Shown here in pieces: positions 1 through 6,245 of a stretch of 17,742 nt of DNA. The position numbers were made by a program, and so were the translations under genes. The stretch spans positions 1-17,742 of the forward strand of contig CAZGRE010000027.1 of assembly GCA_964528085.1 (NCBI GenBank). Direction: 5' to 3'. The notes beneath the pieces were generated by a model. That model worked only from the letters and a program-made list of their open reading frames with translations, did not search any database and had not been told where the DNA came from. The DNA comes from B2-G16 sp964528085 (GTDB taxonomy: Bacteria > Bipolaricaulota > Bipolaricaulia > UBA7950 > UBA9294). The stretch's first letter is position 1, and every line of letters begins with the position of its first letter.

Positions 1-77
1 CCGTCCTCGCGGGAGATGAAGCCGAAGCCCTTACCGTCGTTGAACCACTTGACCGTGCCGGTTTCGCGCTCTGCCAT
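1..77 (-). CDS. Cold-shock protein (CspA family), N-terminal 25 residues, cut by window edge
   Basis: Small single-stranded nucleic-acid-binding OB-fold protein, normally 65-70 residues, that melts RNA structure. Reading back from the ATG at 77 gives MAERETGTVKWFNDGKGFGF and then ISREDG before the window ends. This contains the family N-terminus (TVKWFND) and the RNP1 motif KGFGFI. A strong ribosome site, AAGGAGGT, sits about 7 nt upstream. The gene has its own promoter and a leader of about 95 nt, as is common for cold-shock mRNAs. Only the first third of the protein is visible, so its length and the RNP2 region cannot be checked. The family call is secure; whether it is cold-inducible or constitutive is unknown. 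Confidence 0.93.
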   Translation of the reverse strand, partial: MAERETGTVKWFNDGKGFGFISRED

Positions 78-171
78 AGGTGTAACCTCCTTCTTGCTGG
101 GTGTTTCATCGAGACAGAGCGTTAAAACTCGAAGAAGCTTCTAGCTAAAACGACTGTACGACTACCAACAA

Positions 172-207
172 CAAATGAACCCTAACCGATCGGGGTTCGA
201 TTGTCAA
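172..207 (-). promoter_or_regulatory. sigma70-type promoter of the cold-shock gene
   Basis: On the minus strand a perfect -35 hexamer TTGACA (202-207) is followed by a 17-bp spacer and TAGGGT (179-184) as -10. The predicted start is near 172, leaving an untranslated leader of about 95 nt before the ATG at 77. The leader holds a 10-bp palindrome around an AAGCTT. The promoter sits just after the terminator of the neighbouring upstream gene, so the cold-shock gene is an independent transcription unit. Confidence 0.7.
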
Positions 208-215
208 GTAAGGGA

Positions 216-259
216 GTAAAAAGATGATCTGCTCCACCCGGAAACGGGTGGAGCAGATC
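216..259 (-). terminator. Intrinsic terminator of the VWA-RTX gene
   Basis: A perfect 15-bp inverted repeat (226-240 with 245-259) closes a 4-nt loop. Read on the minus strand it is followed by ATC and five T (218-222). It lies 28 nt after the TAA of the VWA-RTX gene and just before the cold-shock promoter. There is no T-run on the plus side, so it acts on minus-strand transcription. Confidence 0.9.
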
Positions 260-286
260 GAACCTTCGGATCAGCCGATCCTTTGC

Positions 287-2608
287 TTACGGGTCGGCGT
301 TAACGATCGGAGGCTGATTGACGTTTGCGATGTGGATGAGGAGCGAGTCCGTCGTGCTCAGCCCGCACGGATCGGTCACGGTGAGCGTGATCACCTCATC
401 CTCGCCCTCGCAGACGTTGATGAACGGGGCGGTAAACAGCGGGTTCGGATCCGATGTGCTGCTCAGGCCGCCGATGCCGCTCGACCAGGAGTAGACGAGC
501 GGGTCCCCGTCCGGATCGCCGACAGCCGGGGTCAGCCTGATGCAGTCGCCCTCGTTGATCGTGATCGGCGGGCCGAGCTCGACCGTTGGTGCGCCGTTCA
601 CGTTTCCGACGTAGACCACGACGGAGTCGCTCGCGGTCAGCCCGCACGGATCGGTGACCGTCAGGGTGATCGTCACCGCCTCGCCGGTGCAGCAGGCGGT
701 GTAAGGGGCGGTGAACAGCGGATTCGCCGCGCATGGATCGTCGATCGACCCGCGTGAGGCGCTCCACGAGTAGGTGAGATAGTCGCATTCGGGATCGGAG
801 ACGACCGGTTGCAGCCGGACCGTCGATCCCTCGTCGAGGGAGAAATCCGGCCCGAGTTCGACGGCCGGCGGGTTGTTGACGTTCCGGACGTGGATGAGTA
901 TCGAGCTGCATGTCGTCGCCCCGCACGGATCGGTGGCGCTCAGGGTGAGTACGAAATCCGCCCCTGCGCACGCGTCGATGAGCGGTGCGATGAACGTCCC
1001 CTGGCAGACGTTCGGATCCTCGAACGAACCGCCTGTCGCCGTCCAGCGATAGGTCAGCCGGTCGCCGTCCGGGTCGTACGCCTTCGCCGGGAGGAGGATC
1101 GCCGTCCCCTCGTCGATGCACAGCTTACCGCCGAGGTCGAGGACCGGCGGGTGGTTCACGTTGTTGACGTGGATGACGAACGAGTCGCTCGCCGATGCGC
1201 CGCAGCTGTCGACAGCGGTCAGGGTGACGTTGACGTCCAGCCCTTCGCACCCGTCGATGATCGGTGCGGTGTAGAGAGGGTCGAGCGAAGTCGGGTCGTC
1301 GAGTGAGCCGGCCGAGACCTGCCAGAGGACCTGGAGGATGTTGCAGTCGGAATCAGCGACGCTCCCGTGGAGCCTGATCGATTCGCCTTCGTTGATCGTC
1401 TTCACCCCGACCGGCGGGGGAGGAGGGCAGACCGGAGGTGGAGGTGAGACGGGAGCGGGGCAGATCACCGTAGGGGGAGGCCCCCACGCTCCGCACGCCG
1501 CGCATCCGTTGAACGTCCCAGAGACGACGTTCCCTTCCAGGAGGAGATCGACAGGGTCAGTGGAGTAAAGGACGTCGTTCCCCTTCCCTCCGAGGAGGGT
1601 ATCCCTCCCAATACCACCGTCGAGTATGTCGTTCCCGTCCTCCCCTTCCAGGGAGTCATTCCCATCTCCGCCGCACAGGGCGTCATTCCCCGTCCCTCCG
1701 AATAGTATGTCGTTTCCGCCGTCACCGACGAGAAGGTCGTTTCCGGCCCCTCCTTCAAGGATGTCATCCCCGGCTCCGCCGATCAGGACGTCGTTCCCTC
1801 CGAGTCCGATCAGCATGTCATCCCCTCCGAGTCCGATGATAAGGTCGTTCCCCGCCGTCCCGTACAGGGTGTCGTCCCCTTCGGTACCGCGGACGACGTT
1901 CGTGATCCCCATACAGGCGAACTCGGGCGGGATCCCCGTTGCAGCCTGGGCCTCTCCGCCTGGGACGCTCGCGTACAGGGCGTTTAGAAGCTCGCTCGCT
2001 GATCCGACCCCGTAGTATCTCCCCCCAGTGATCCCGGCGATCTCCGCCAGCCGGTCGCGGACATCAGGGGCTACGTCGAGGCCGACCACTTCGAGGACGA
2101 TCGGCGGGGAGAGGGTCTTGAACATCTGAGCGACGACCTTCGGGTCCCCCCCGCACGTCTCCTCTCCATCGGTTATCAGGACGATGACCCCTTCTCCTCC
2201 GTAGCCTGCGAGTGCGTTCGATGCCGCGACGAGCGCGTCGGCGATCGGTGTCATCCCCTTCGCCTCTATCCCGTTTATGGCGGCGATCACATCAGGATCG
2301 TCCGCTGCGTTCTTAGGTAGGGAGGGGAAGAGAGGTTCGATGTCCTGACAGCTCGCCTCGCTGTCGTCCTTTCCGATCCTGTGACCGAAGACGTAGAGCC
2401 CGACCTGGTCGAGCCTCGACGTCACCTCGAGCAGATCGATTAACGCCGCCTTCGCGGCGTCGAGCCGCGTTCCCCCATCGAACGGCTTGTTCATGCTGTT
2501 CGACGCGTCGAGGATGAAGACGAGGTTTTGCGGGGCTGCGCTGGCGGTCAATCCTCCAGTGAGGACGCCGAGAGCGACGACGGCCAGCAACAAGATTCGA
2601 CTTCGCAT
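287..2608 (-). CDS. Secreted VWA / RTX-repeat / Ig-like repeat protein
   Basis: A 773-residue predicted exported protein; substrate or partner unknown. Start chosen at ATG 2608 because AAGGAGGT lies 5 nt upstream and a classic signal peptide follows (MRSR, then a hydrophobic run ending TASAA near residue 25). A longer reading frame from 2731 would bury the signal sequence. Residues 27-215 are a von Willebrand A domain with a complete MIDAS: DASNS (D34, S36, S38), T120 and D147 in ITDGEE. Residues 241-348 are twelve glycine/aspartate nonapeptides of the RTX calcium-binding type. A proline-rich linker follows (about 376-400), then four Ig/PKD-like domains (about 403-773), each with an Nx3PP start and a DPxGDxLxYxW core. 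Cysteines recur in each domain, suggesting disulfides and an extracytoplasmic location. No C-terminal anchor or sorting motif is visible. An adhesion or surface-binding role is inference from the architecture. Confidence 0.9.
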   Translation of the reverse strand: MRSRILLLAVVALGVLTGGLTASAAPQNLVFILDASNSMNKPFDGGTRLDAAKAALIDLLEVTSRLDQVGLYVFGHRIGKDDSEASCQDIEPLFPSLPKNAADDPDVIAAINGIEAKGMTPIADALVAASNALAGYGGEGVIVLITDGEETCGGDPKVVAQMFKTLSPPIVLEVVGLDVAPDVRDRLAEIAGITGGRYYGVGSASELLNALYASVPGGEAQAATGIPPEFACMGITNVVRGTEGDDTLYGTAGNDLIIGLGGDDMLIGLGGNDVLIGGAGDDILEGGAGNDLLVGDGGNDILFGGTGNDALCGGDGNDSLEGEDGNDILDGGIGRDTLLGGKGNDVLYSTDPVDLLLEGNVVSGTFNGCAACGAWGPPPTVICPAPVSPPPPVCPPPPPVGVKTINEGESIRLHGSVADSDCNILQVLWQVSAGSLDDPTSLDPLYTAPIIDGCEGLDVNVTLTAVDSCGASASDSFVIHVNNVNHPPVLDLGGKLCIDEGTAILLPAKAYDPDGDRLTYRWTATGGSFEDPNVCQGTFIAPLIDACAGADFVLTLSATDPCGATTCSSILIHVRNVNNPPAVELGPDFSLDEGSTVRLQPVVSDPECDYLTYSWSASRGSIDDPCAANPLFTAPYTACCTGEAVTITLTVTDPCGLTASDSVVVYVGNVNGAPTVELGPPITINEGDCIRLTPAVGDPDGDPLVYSWSSGIGGLSSTSDPNPLFTAPFINVCEGEDEVITLTVTDPCGLSTTDSLLIHIANVNQPPIVNADP
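290..1405 (-). repeat. Four tandem Ig/PKD-like domains, period 93 residues (279 bp)
   Basis: The core [TV]DPCG recurs at residues 746, 653 and 560, with DSCG at 467, so the spacing is exactly 93 residues each time. At DNA level the same 14 bases occur at 363-376, 642-655 and 921-934, again exactly 279 bp apart. Constant length with limited sequence divergence points to in-frame tandem duplication. The best-preserved copies are the three nearest the C-terminus. Confidence 0.85.
1565..1888 (-). repeat. Twelve RTX-type calcium-binding nonapeptide repeats
   Basis: Residues 241-348 of the VWA-RTX protein divide without gaps into twelve nine-residue units of the form G-G-x-G-x-D-x-L-x, for example GGAGNDLLV and GGTGNDALC. 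In known RTX proteins such repeats form a parallel beta-roll that folds on binding Ca2+ outside the cell. RTX arrays usually travel by type I secretion, whereas this protein has a Sec-like signal peptide. One repeat (GGTGNDALC) carries a cysteine, which is unusual. Confidence 0.92.
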
Positions 2609-2639
2609 ACCGTACCTCCTTGATCGACTGATCCAGCTT

Positions 2640-2697
2640 ACGTGTGATTCTAGCCGATATTGCCCTGGGGAATCTGTGATCTGGATTACAATTCCCC
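2640..2697 (-). promoter_or_regulatory. Candidate promoter with CRP/FNR-like operator for the VWA-RTX gene
   Basis: A good -10 (TAGAAT, complement of 2647-2652) lacks a recognisable -35. In its place 2675-2690 reads TGTGATCTGGATTACA, close to the CRP/FNR-type TGTGA-N6-TCACA. It is nested in a second dyad, GGGGAAT (2667-2673) with ATTCCCC (2691-2697). With a predicted start near 2640 the TGTGA dyad is centred about 42 bp upstream, the position used by class II activators. The regulator is not identified in this window. Confidence 0.45.
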
Positions 2698-2702
2698 GAT
2701 CT

Positions 2703-3161
2703 TTATCCCTGATCGGCTGAGAGGATCTCAAGGAGCTCGCGTCGACGGCCGGTGGGGATCAGCGCTTGCAGTCTCCCACCCCGGACCCTACCACAACCGA
2801 CGACGTCCCCTCGGTAAGAGAGGGCGACGTAGCCGTCCGCGATCGAAGCGTCGAGGCTCCTCCCAAGGAGGAGATCTCGGAGCTCCTCTCGATTAAGCGG
2901 GATGCGCGATGCGGTGATCCGCTCCCCTAGCAGGATCAACAGTGCGCTCGTCGGTTTGAGCCCGTCCGGCATCCTCCGGAAGGCGCGGAGCCCGGGAGGC
3001 CGCGTCCAGGAGATCCCTTCCGGGGGGAATACGCTCACGACCCAGATCTCATCGGATCTTTGGTAGAACGTGAGCCCCGTCAGATCGGTGGGTGCCACGC
3101 CGAACCGATCCGCAAGATAGGAGAGGGTTTCCGTTTCAGCGGGGACGTTCGATTCTGGCAA
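2703..3161 (-). CDS. COG3270-type PUA-like RNA-binding partner of the NSUN methyltransferase
   Basis: About 152 residues, resembling the stand-alone C-terminal domain of NOL1/NOP2/Sun proteins (COG3270, 'NOL1/NOP2/fmu family ribosome biogenesis protein'; related to the Methyltranf_PUA region of RsmF). Visible traits: an N-terminal part with LADRFGV and FYQRSDEIWVVS, a central RAFRRMPDGLKPTSALLILLG stretch, and a C-terminal PUA-like end containing DGYVALSYRGDVVGCGRVRGG. It overlaps the methyltransferase end by 26 bp in another frame. Start is uncertain: a GTG at 3170 has its ribosome site touching it, while the TTG at 3161 has GGAGG 8 nt upstream, so I prefer TTG. It probably helps the methyltransferase bind rRNA or tRNA; that is inferred from fused homologues. 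Family call fairly firm, role not. Confidence 0.75.
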   Translation of the reverse strand: MPESNVPAETETLSYLADRFGVAPTDLTGLTFYQRSDEIWVVSVFPPEGISWTRPPGLRAFRRMPDGLKPTSALLILLGERITASRIPLNREELRDLLLGRSLDASIADGYVALSYRGDVVGCGRVRGGRLQALIPTGRRRELLEILSADQG

Positions 3162-4053
3162 TGAAACCACCTCCGCTGTCGATCTCGTGCGGGTAGATCC
3201 GGGCGCATCCGGCCATCTCCTCTCCGAAGCGTTCCCCCAGCCATTCGGAGAGGCCGGGCGATGCGGAAAACGGGAGGGATATCGGGGCGATCCGCCCGTC
3301 CCGCTTGCTCAACAGATGAGCGATCACCGCTTCGTTCTCCTCGGGGGCGAACGTGCACGTCGAATAGACGAGGATCCCCCCCGGCCGGAGGAGGTCGTAG
3401 GCACGGAGGACGAGCCGCTTCTGGAGCCTGCTCAGCCGGTGGATCGCTCCTTTCCGGGCCCCTCCCTGCAAGGAACGGGCCTTCCGCAGGGTCCCTTCGG
3501 CCGAGCAAGGGGCATCGACGAGGACTCTATCGAACCTCGCGGATGTCGGGAAGCTCTCCCCCCGGTAGTCGGTGATCGTCGCATTCACGACCCCGAGCCG
3601 GTTGATGTTCGCCAGGAGCCCCTGCTGGCGGCGTCCACTCGGCTCGTTCGCGACGAGACAGCCGGTGTTCTCCATCCGGGCTGCGATGTGGGTCGCCTTA
3701 CCGCCCGGGGCTGCGCACAGGTCGAGGATCGTCTCGTTCGGCTTCGGGTCGAGGACGAGGACGGGTAGGGCCTGGGCCGCCTCTTGGGCATAGAACAGGC
3801 CGAGCCAGTGCTCGATCAGCCTCCCCGGCGGCCGGTCGAGGCGGATCAACGCCGGCTCCCACGGGATCGGTTCCCCCTCTATCCCGCGTGAGCGGAGCCG
3901 GTCGATCAGCAGCTCCGGGCTGATCCTCAGGGTGTTGACGCGGACGACGTAGGGAAGGGGCCTTGCCGATGCCGCCATGAACCGTTCCCAGTCGGGGATG
4001 ATCGAGCGGTACCGCTCAATGGTGGGGTTTTCGTCCTGATGAGTTGGCCTCAT
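3136..4053 (-). CDS. NOL1/NOP2/Sun-family RNA (cytosine-5) methyltransferase
   Basis: SAM-dependent enzyme that methylates cytosine C5 in rRNA or tRNA; the exact site cannot be read from sequence. The 305-residue protein has the SAM-binding motif LDLCAAPGGKATHIAA (110-125), motif IV DAPCSAEGTLRK (C183) and motif VI YSTCTFAPEENE (C233, the expected nucleophile). The N-terminal part (VVRVNTLRIS, 36-45) is the usual family N1 region. Compared with RsmF-type proteins it lacks the C-terminal PUA domain, which is encoded by the overlapping next gene. The ATG at 4053 overlaps the upstream stop as ATGA, so translational coupling is likely; no strong separate ribosome site is seen. Function-level confidence is high, substrate unknown. 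Confidence 0.92.
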   Translation of the reverse strand: MRPTHQDENPTIERYRSIIPDWERFMAASARPLPYVVRVNTLRISPELLIDRLRSRGIEGEPIPWEPALIRLDRPPGRLIEHWLGLFYAQEAAQALPVLVLDPKPNETILDLCAAPGGKATHIAARMENTGCLVANEPSGRRQQGLLANINRLGVVNATITDYRGESFPTSARFDRVLVDAPCSAEGTLRKARSLQGGARKGAIHRLSRLQKRLVLRAYDLLRPGGILVYSTCTFAPEENEAVIAHLLSKRDGRIAPISLPFSASPGLSEWLGERFGEEMAGCARIYPHEIDSGGGFIARIERPR

Positions 4054-4667
4054 CTAATCCGCGTTACGACGAGGGAGTACACTTCCCGTGCGAGTTCATC
4101 CCCGAGGGCGGAGATCCGGTCGCTCTCTCTTTCCATCCCTTCGATCGCCGATCGGTCGTGCATGTAGGAGGCGTTCACTAGTATGTTCAGGAGGACCGAA
4201 TCGATTGCTGCTTTTGCCAGTATAGCGGCGACCCCGACGTCGCTTACGATCTGCCGGCCGGCGAGCGGAGCAAGGTCGATCAAGAGGCGGAGGAGGTCGA
4301 GACACCCTTCCGCCAGCTCCAATGGGACGGCGGAGGCCCCTTGCAGGGCCTCCTCGATCCGGTCGGGCCGGTTCGGATCGCCCTTCGGTAGGCGATATGC
4401 GGCCAGGACGCGGCCGAACGCCTCCTCATCCTCGCGGGCGAGCCCGAGGAACCGCTCGCGCAGCTTGAGAAGCCCATCTCCGATCTCGGTCAGCCTTCGA
4501 TCGTTCCCCCGCTTCTTCCCCACGGCTACGACCATCGAGCCGAGGGAAGAGGCAATCGAGGCGACGAGGGAGGCGGCGCTCCCTCCGCCGGGCGTCGGCT
4601 CGGCGGAGGAGAGGAGCTCGAGGTAGTCGTGGATCGTGCTTTCAGTGAGGGGCCCGGAGGTCTTCAC
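4050..4667 (-). CDS. Cyclodeaminase/cyclohydrolase family protein (FTCD_C / FchA-like)
   Basis: 205 residues, the normal size for stand-alone formiminotetrahydrofolate cyclodeaminase-family proteins, which turn 5-formimino-THF into methenyl-THF plus ammonia or act as methenyl-THF cyclohydrolases in one-carbon metabolism. The N-terminus carries the family signature PTPGGGSAA (24-32); an AREDEEAF segment (77-84) and an all-helical remainder also match. It starts with GTG at 4667, overlapping the preceding stop as GTGA, with a purine-rich GAGGGAGGA immediately before. It ends in an ATGA overlap with the methyltransferase. Its place among RNA-modification genes gives no metabolic clue. An FchA role in a folate pathway is plausible, but the exact reaction is not proven. 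Confidence 0.85.
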   Translation of the reverse strand: MKTSGPLTESTIHDYLELLSSAEPTPGGGSAASLVASIASSLGSMVVAVGKKRGNDRRLTEIGDGLLKLRERFLGLAREDEEAFGRVLAAYRLPKGDPNRPDRIEEALQGASAVPLELAEGCLDLLRLLIDLAPLAGRQIVSDVGVAAILAKAAIDSVLLNILVNASYMHDRSAIEGMERESDRISALGDELAREVYSLVVTRIR

Positions 4668-5152
4668 TCCTCCCTCTCCCAGTAGACGCGCGTCAGCTGA
4701 TCGTCACGGGCGCGCTTGATCCGGAGCGTTCCCTTGCACGCCCCTGCGATCGCCTTCCCGATCCGCGCGGCGAGATGCCCGCTGGTGGTGGCGATCTCGG
4801 TCGTTCCTTCGTCCTCTTCGATCCACATGATCCGTTGCAGCGGGCGCTGTTCGGCCGCGGCCGCAGCCTGATTGTGGACGATGTTCAGGATCTCGTCTGC
4901 GTGTTCGCGGAGGTATCGGCCACTAAGCCGGATGACCCCACCGGGGAGCCTGTCGATCTCCCGCCGGCACGCCGGGCAGTGGCTTCGATGCACCTCCCCG
5001 CCGTCTTTTTTGGGATCCCCTACCTGCCAGCGGCCGTTTCGATATACCAGGTTACACCGAGGACAGACCGTCGGTTCCGGGTATTTCCGCCCTTCATGGT
5101 ACGGGTCAGGGCTCCCCCCGCCGAGGCGTCCCCGCTTCTCCCCCTCGACCAT
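4664..5152 (-). CDS. Zinc-ribbon protein of the NMD3 / BCAM0308 type
   Basis: 162 residues from the ATG at 5152 (a GTG at 5161 is the alternative). Counting from that GTG, two CxxC knuckles, CPRC (33-36) and CPAC (62-65), should bind one Zn. They are followed by RLSGRYLREHADEI and a C-terminal half with EEDEGTTEIATTSGHLAARIG and a final RVYWERE. This pattern resembles bacterial proteins called BCAM0308 family, which share the NMD3-like N-terminal fold; NMD3 in archaea and eukaryotes acts in 60S/50S ribosome export or assembly. The neighbouring RNA methyltransferase and COG3270 protein make a ribosome link tempting, but that is inference. The ATG has GGGGTGAT four bases upstream. It follows the acpP terminator and has no clear promoter of its own. 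Confidence 0.65.
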   Translation of the reverse strand: MVEGEKRGRLGGGSPDPYHEGRKYPEPTVCPRCNLVYRNGRWQVGDPKKDGGEVHRSHCPACRREIDRLPGGVIRLSGRYLREHADEILNIVHNQAAAAAEQRPLQRIMWIEEDEGTTEIATTSGHLAARIGKAIAGACKGTLRIKRARDDQLTRVYWEREE

Positions 5153-5183
5153 TTCGATCACCCCGCTTTACAAGACCGACCGC

Positions 5184-5218
5184 AACAAAAAAGGGACGAA
5201 CGTCCGCCGTTGTCCCTT
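5184..5218 (-). terminator. Intrinsic terminator after acpP (end of the fatty-acid operon)
   Basis: AAGGGAC (5191-5197) pairs with GTCCCTT (5212-5218), and AACG (5199-5202) with CGTT (5208-5211), leaving one bulged base and a 5-nt loop. On the minus strand the stem runs into TTTTTT then GTTG. It lies 17 bp after the acpP stop. Read-through must be possible if the next gene at 5152 has no promoter. Confidence 0.85.
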
Positions 5219-5235
5219 CCGAGTAACCGCTCCCC

Positions 5236-5484
5236 CTAGGTCTCTTTTTCGGCAAGGAGATTCTCAAGGTATGCGATCGCCTCTCCCACGGTTGAGATCT
5301 TCTCCGCCTCCTCGTCCGGGATCTCCACCCCGAACTCGTCCTCGAACTCCATGATCAACTCTACCGTATCGAGGGAATCCGCGCCGAGGTCCTCGACGAA
5401 CGATGAGTCGGCGTTGACCTCCTCCGGATCCACCATCAACTGGTCGCAGATGATCGCCTTCACCTTTTCCGAGACGTCACTCAT
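5236..5484 (-). CDS. acpP: Acyl carrier protein
   Basis: 82-residue acidic helical protein that carries growing acyl chains as thioesters on a phosphopantetheine arm. The attachment site is S37 in GADSLDTVELIM (34-45), the canonical motif. The remainder (VEIPDEEAEKISTVGEAI) matches helix III and the C-terminal helix of bacterial AcpP. The ATG at 5484 has GGAGG 9 nt upstream; a longer open frame running to 5940 is only antisense-like read-through of fabG in another frame. It is the last gene of the operon, 29 bp after fabG, and a terminator follows directly. No fabF follows it, unlike the common fabG-acpP-fabF order. Confidence 0.98.
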   Translation of the reverse strand: MSDVSEKVKAIICDQLMVDPEEVNADSSFVEDLGADSLDTVELIMEFEDEFGVEIPDEEAEKISTVGEAIAYLENLLAEKET

Positions 5485-5513
5485 AGTACTGAACCTCCCT
5501 CTTCTTGCGGTTT

Positions 5514-6245
5514 CTAGGGGTAGAGACCCCCGTTTACGCCGATCACTTGCCCAGTTATATAGGAAGCCTGGGGCGAAAGCAAGAAGCACACCAGATCGGC
5601 TACCTCCTCCGGCCTCCCCGCGCGGCTGAGGGGGATCCGATCGAGGTAGGCCCGTCGGATCTCCGCTGGCAGATCGGACGTCATGCCGGTCTCGATGAAC
5701 CCAGGGGCGACGACGTTGACGCGGAGTCCGCGGCCCGCGACCTCCTTTGCCACGCTCCGGCAGAGGCCGATGATCCCGGCCTTGGAAGCCGCGTAGTTCG
5801 CCTGTCCCGGGTTGCCCGTCTCCCCGACGACCGACGACACGGCGACGATCGCAGCACCGGGCCGCTTCATCAGGTAGCGAAGGGAGGCCTGGATGCAGTT
5901 GAACGTTCCGGTCAGGTTGACATTGAGGACCTCCTCCCAATCGGCGGCCGACATCCGGAGGAGGAGGCGATCCCTGGTGATCCCGGCGTTACAGACGAGG
6001 TAGTCGATCCCCCCTTCCGAACCCGCTATCGCGCGGACGGCCTCCTCGACCGCCCCCCGGTTGGAGACGTCGCCGCGGACGAACCTCACGCCGGGTAGAT
6101 CCCGCTCGAGCTCCCTCCCGGCCTCTTCGTTCCGGCCGAATCCGAAGACGTTCGCCCCCCGCGCATGTAATCCGGCCGCTATCGCGCGGCCTATCCCACG
6201 GGTTGCTCCAGTGACGATGCACGTCCGGCCCTCAAACCCCTCCAT
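5514..6245 (-). CDS. fabG: 3-oxoacyl-[acyl-carrier-protein] reductase
   Basis: NADPH-dependent short-chain dehydrogenase that reduces 3-ketoacyl-ACP to 3-hydroxyacyl-ACP in type II fatty-acid synthesis. 243 residues: nucleotide-binding TGATRGIG (12-19... loop), NAGIT (86-90), and the catalytic set N110, S138, Y151 and K155 (YAASK), with spacing identical to E. coli FabG. The C-terminus GQVIGVNGGLYP is typical. The ATG at 6245 lies inside the end of fabD (14-bp overlap) with GAGGAGG six bases upstream. The position between fabD and acpP confirms the fatty-acid role over that of a generic SDR. Confidence 0.97.
   Translation of the reverse strand: MEGFEGRTCIVTGATRGIGRAIAAGLHARGANVFGFGRNEEAGRELERDLPGVRFVRGDVSNRGAVEEAVRAIAGSEGGIDYLVCNAGITRDRLLLRMSAADWEEVLNVNLTGTFNCIQASLRYLMKRPGAAIVAVSSVVGETGNPGQANYAASKAGIIGLCRSVAKEVAGRGLRVNVVAPGFIETGMTSDLPAEIRRAYLDRIPLSRAGRPEEVADLVCFLLSPQASYITGQVIGVNGGLYP

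Noticed and set aside
224..1306. Two plus-strand frames opposite the Ig-like repeats
   Set aside because: Antisense shadows with R/D-rich composition; their internal repetition simply mirrors the 279-bp repeats, and the first begins inside the terminator hairpin.
1565..1888. Regularly spaced short DNA repeats resembling a CRISPR array
   Set aside because: The 27-bp periodicity encodes nonapeptides in frame, with no spacers of unique sequence and no cas genes.
1626..2015. Plus-strand serine/proline repeat frame that looks like a repetitive protein
   Set aside because: It is the exact antisense of the RTX nonapeptide array and has no start context.
5485..5940. N-terminal extension of the acyl carrier protein frame
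   Set aside because: It covers fabG in another frame; the ACP ATG at 5484 has its own ribosome site and gives the standard length.
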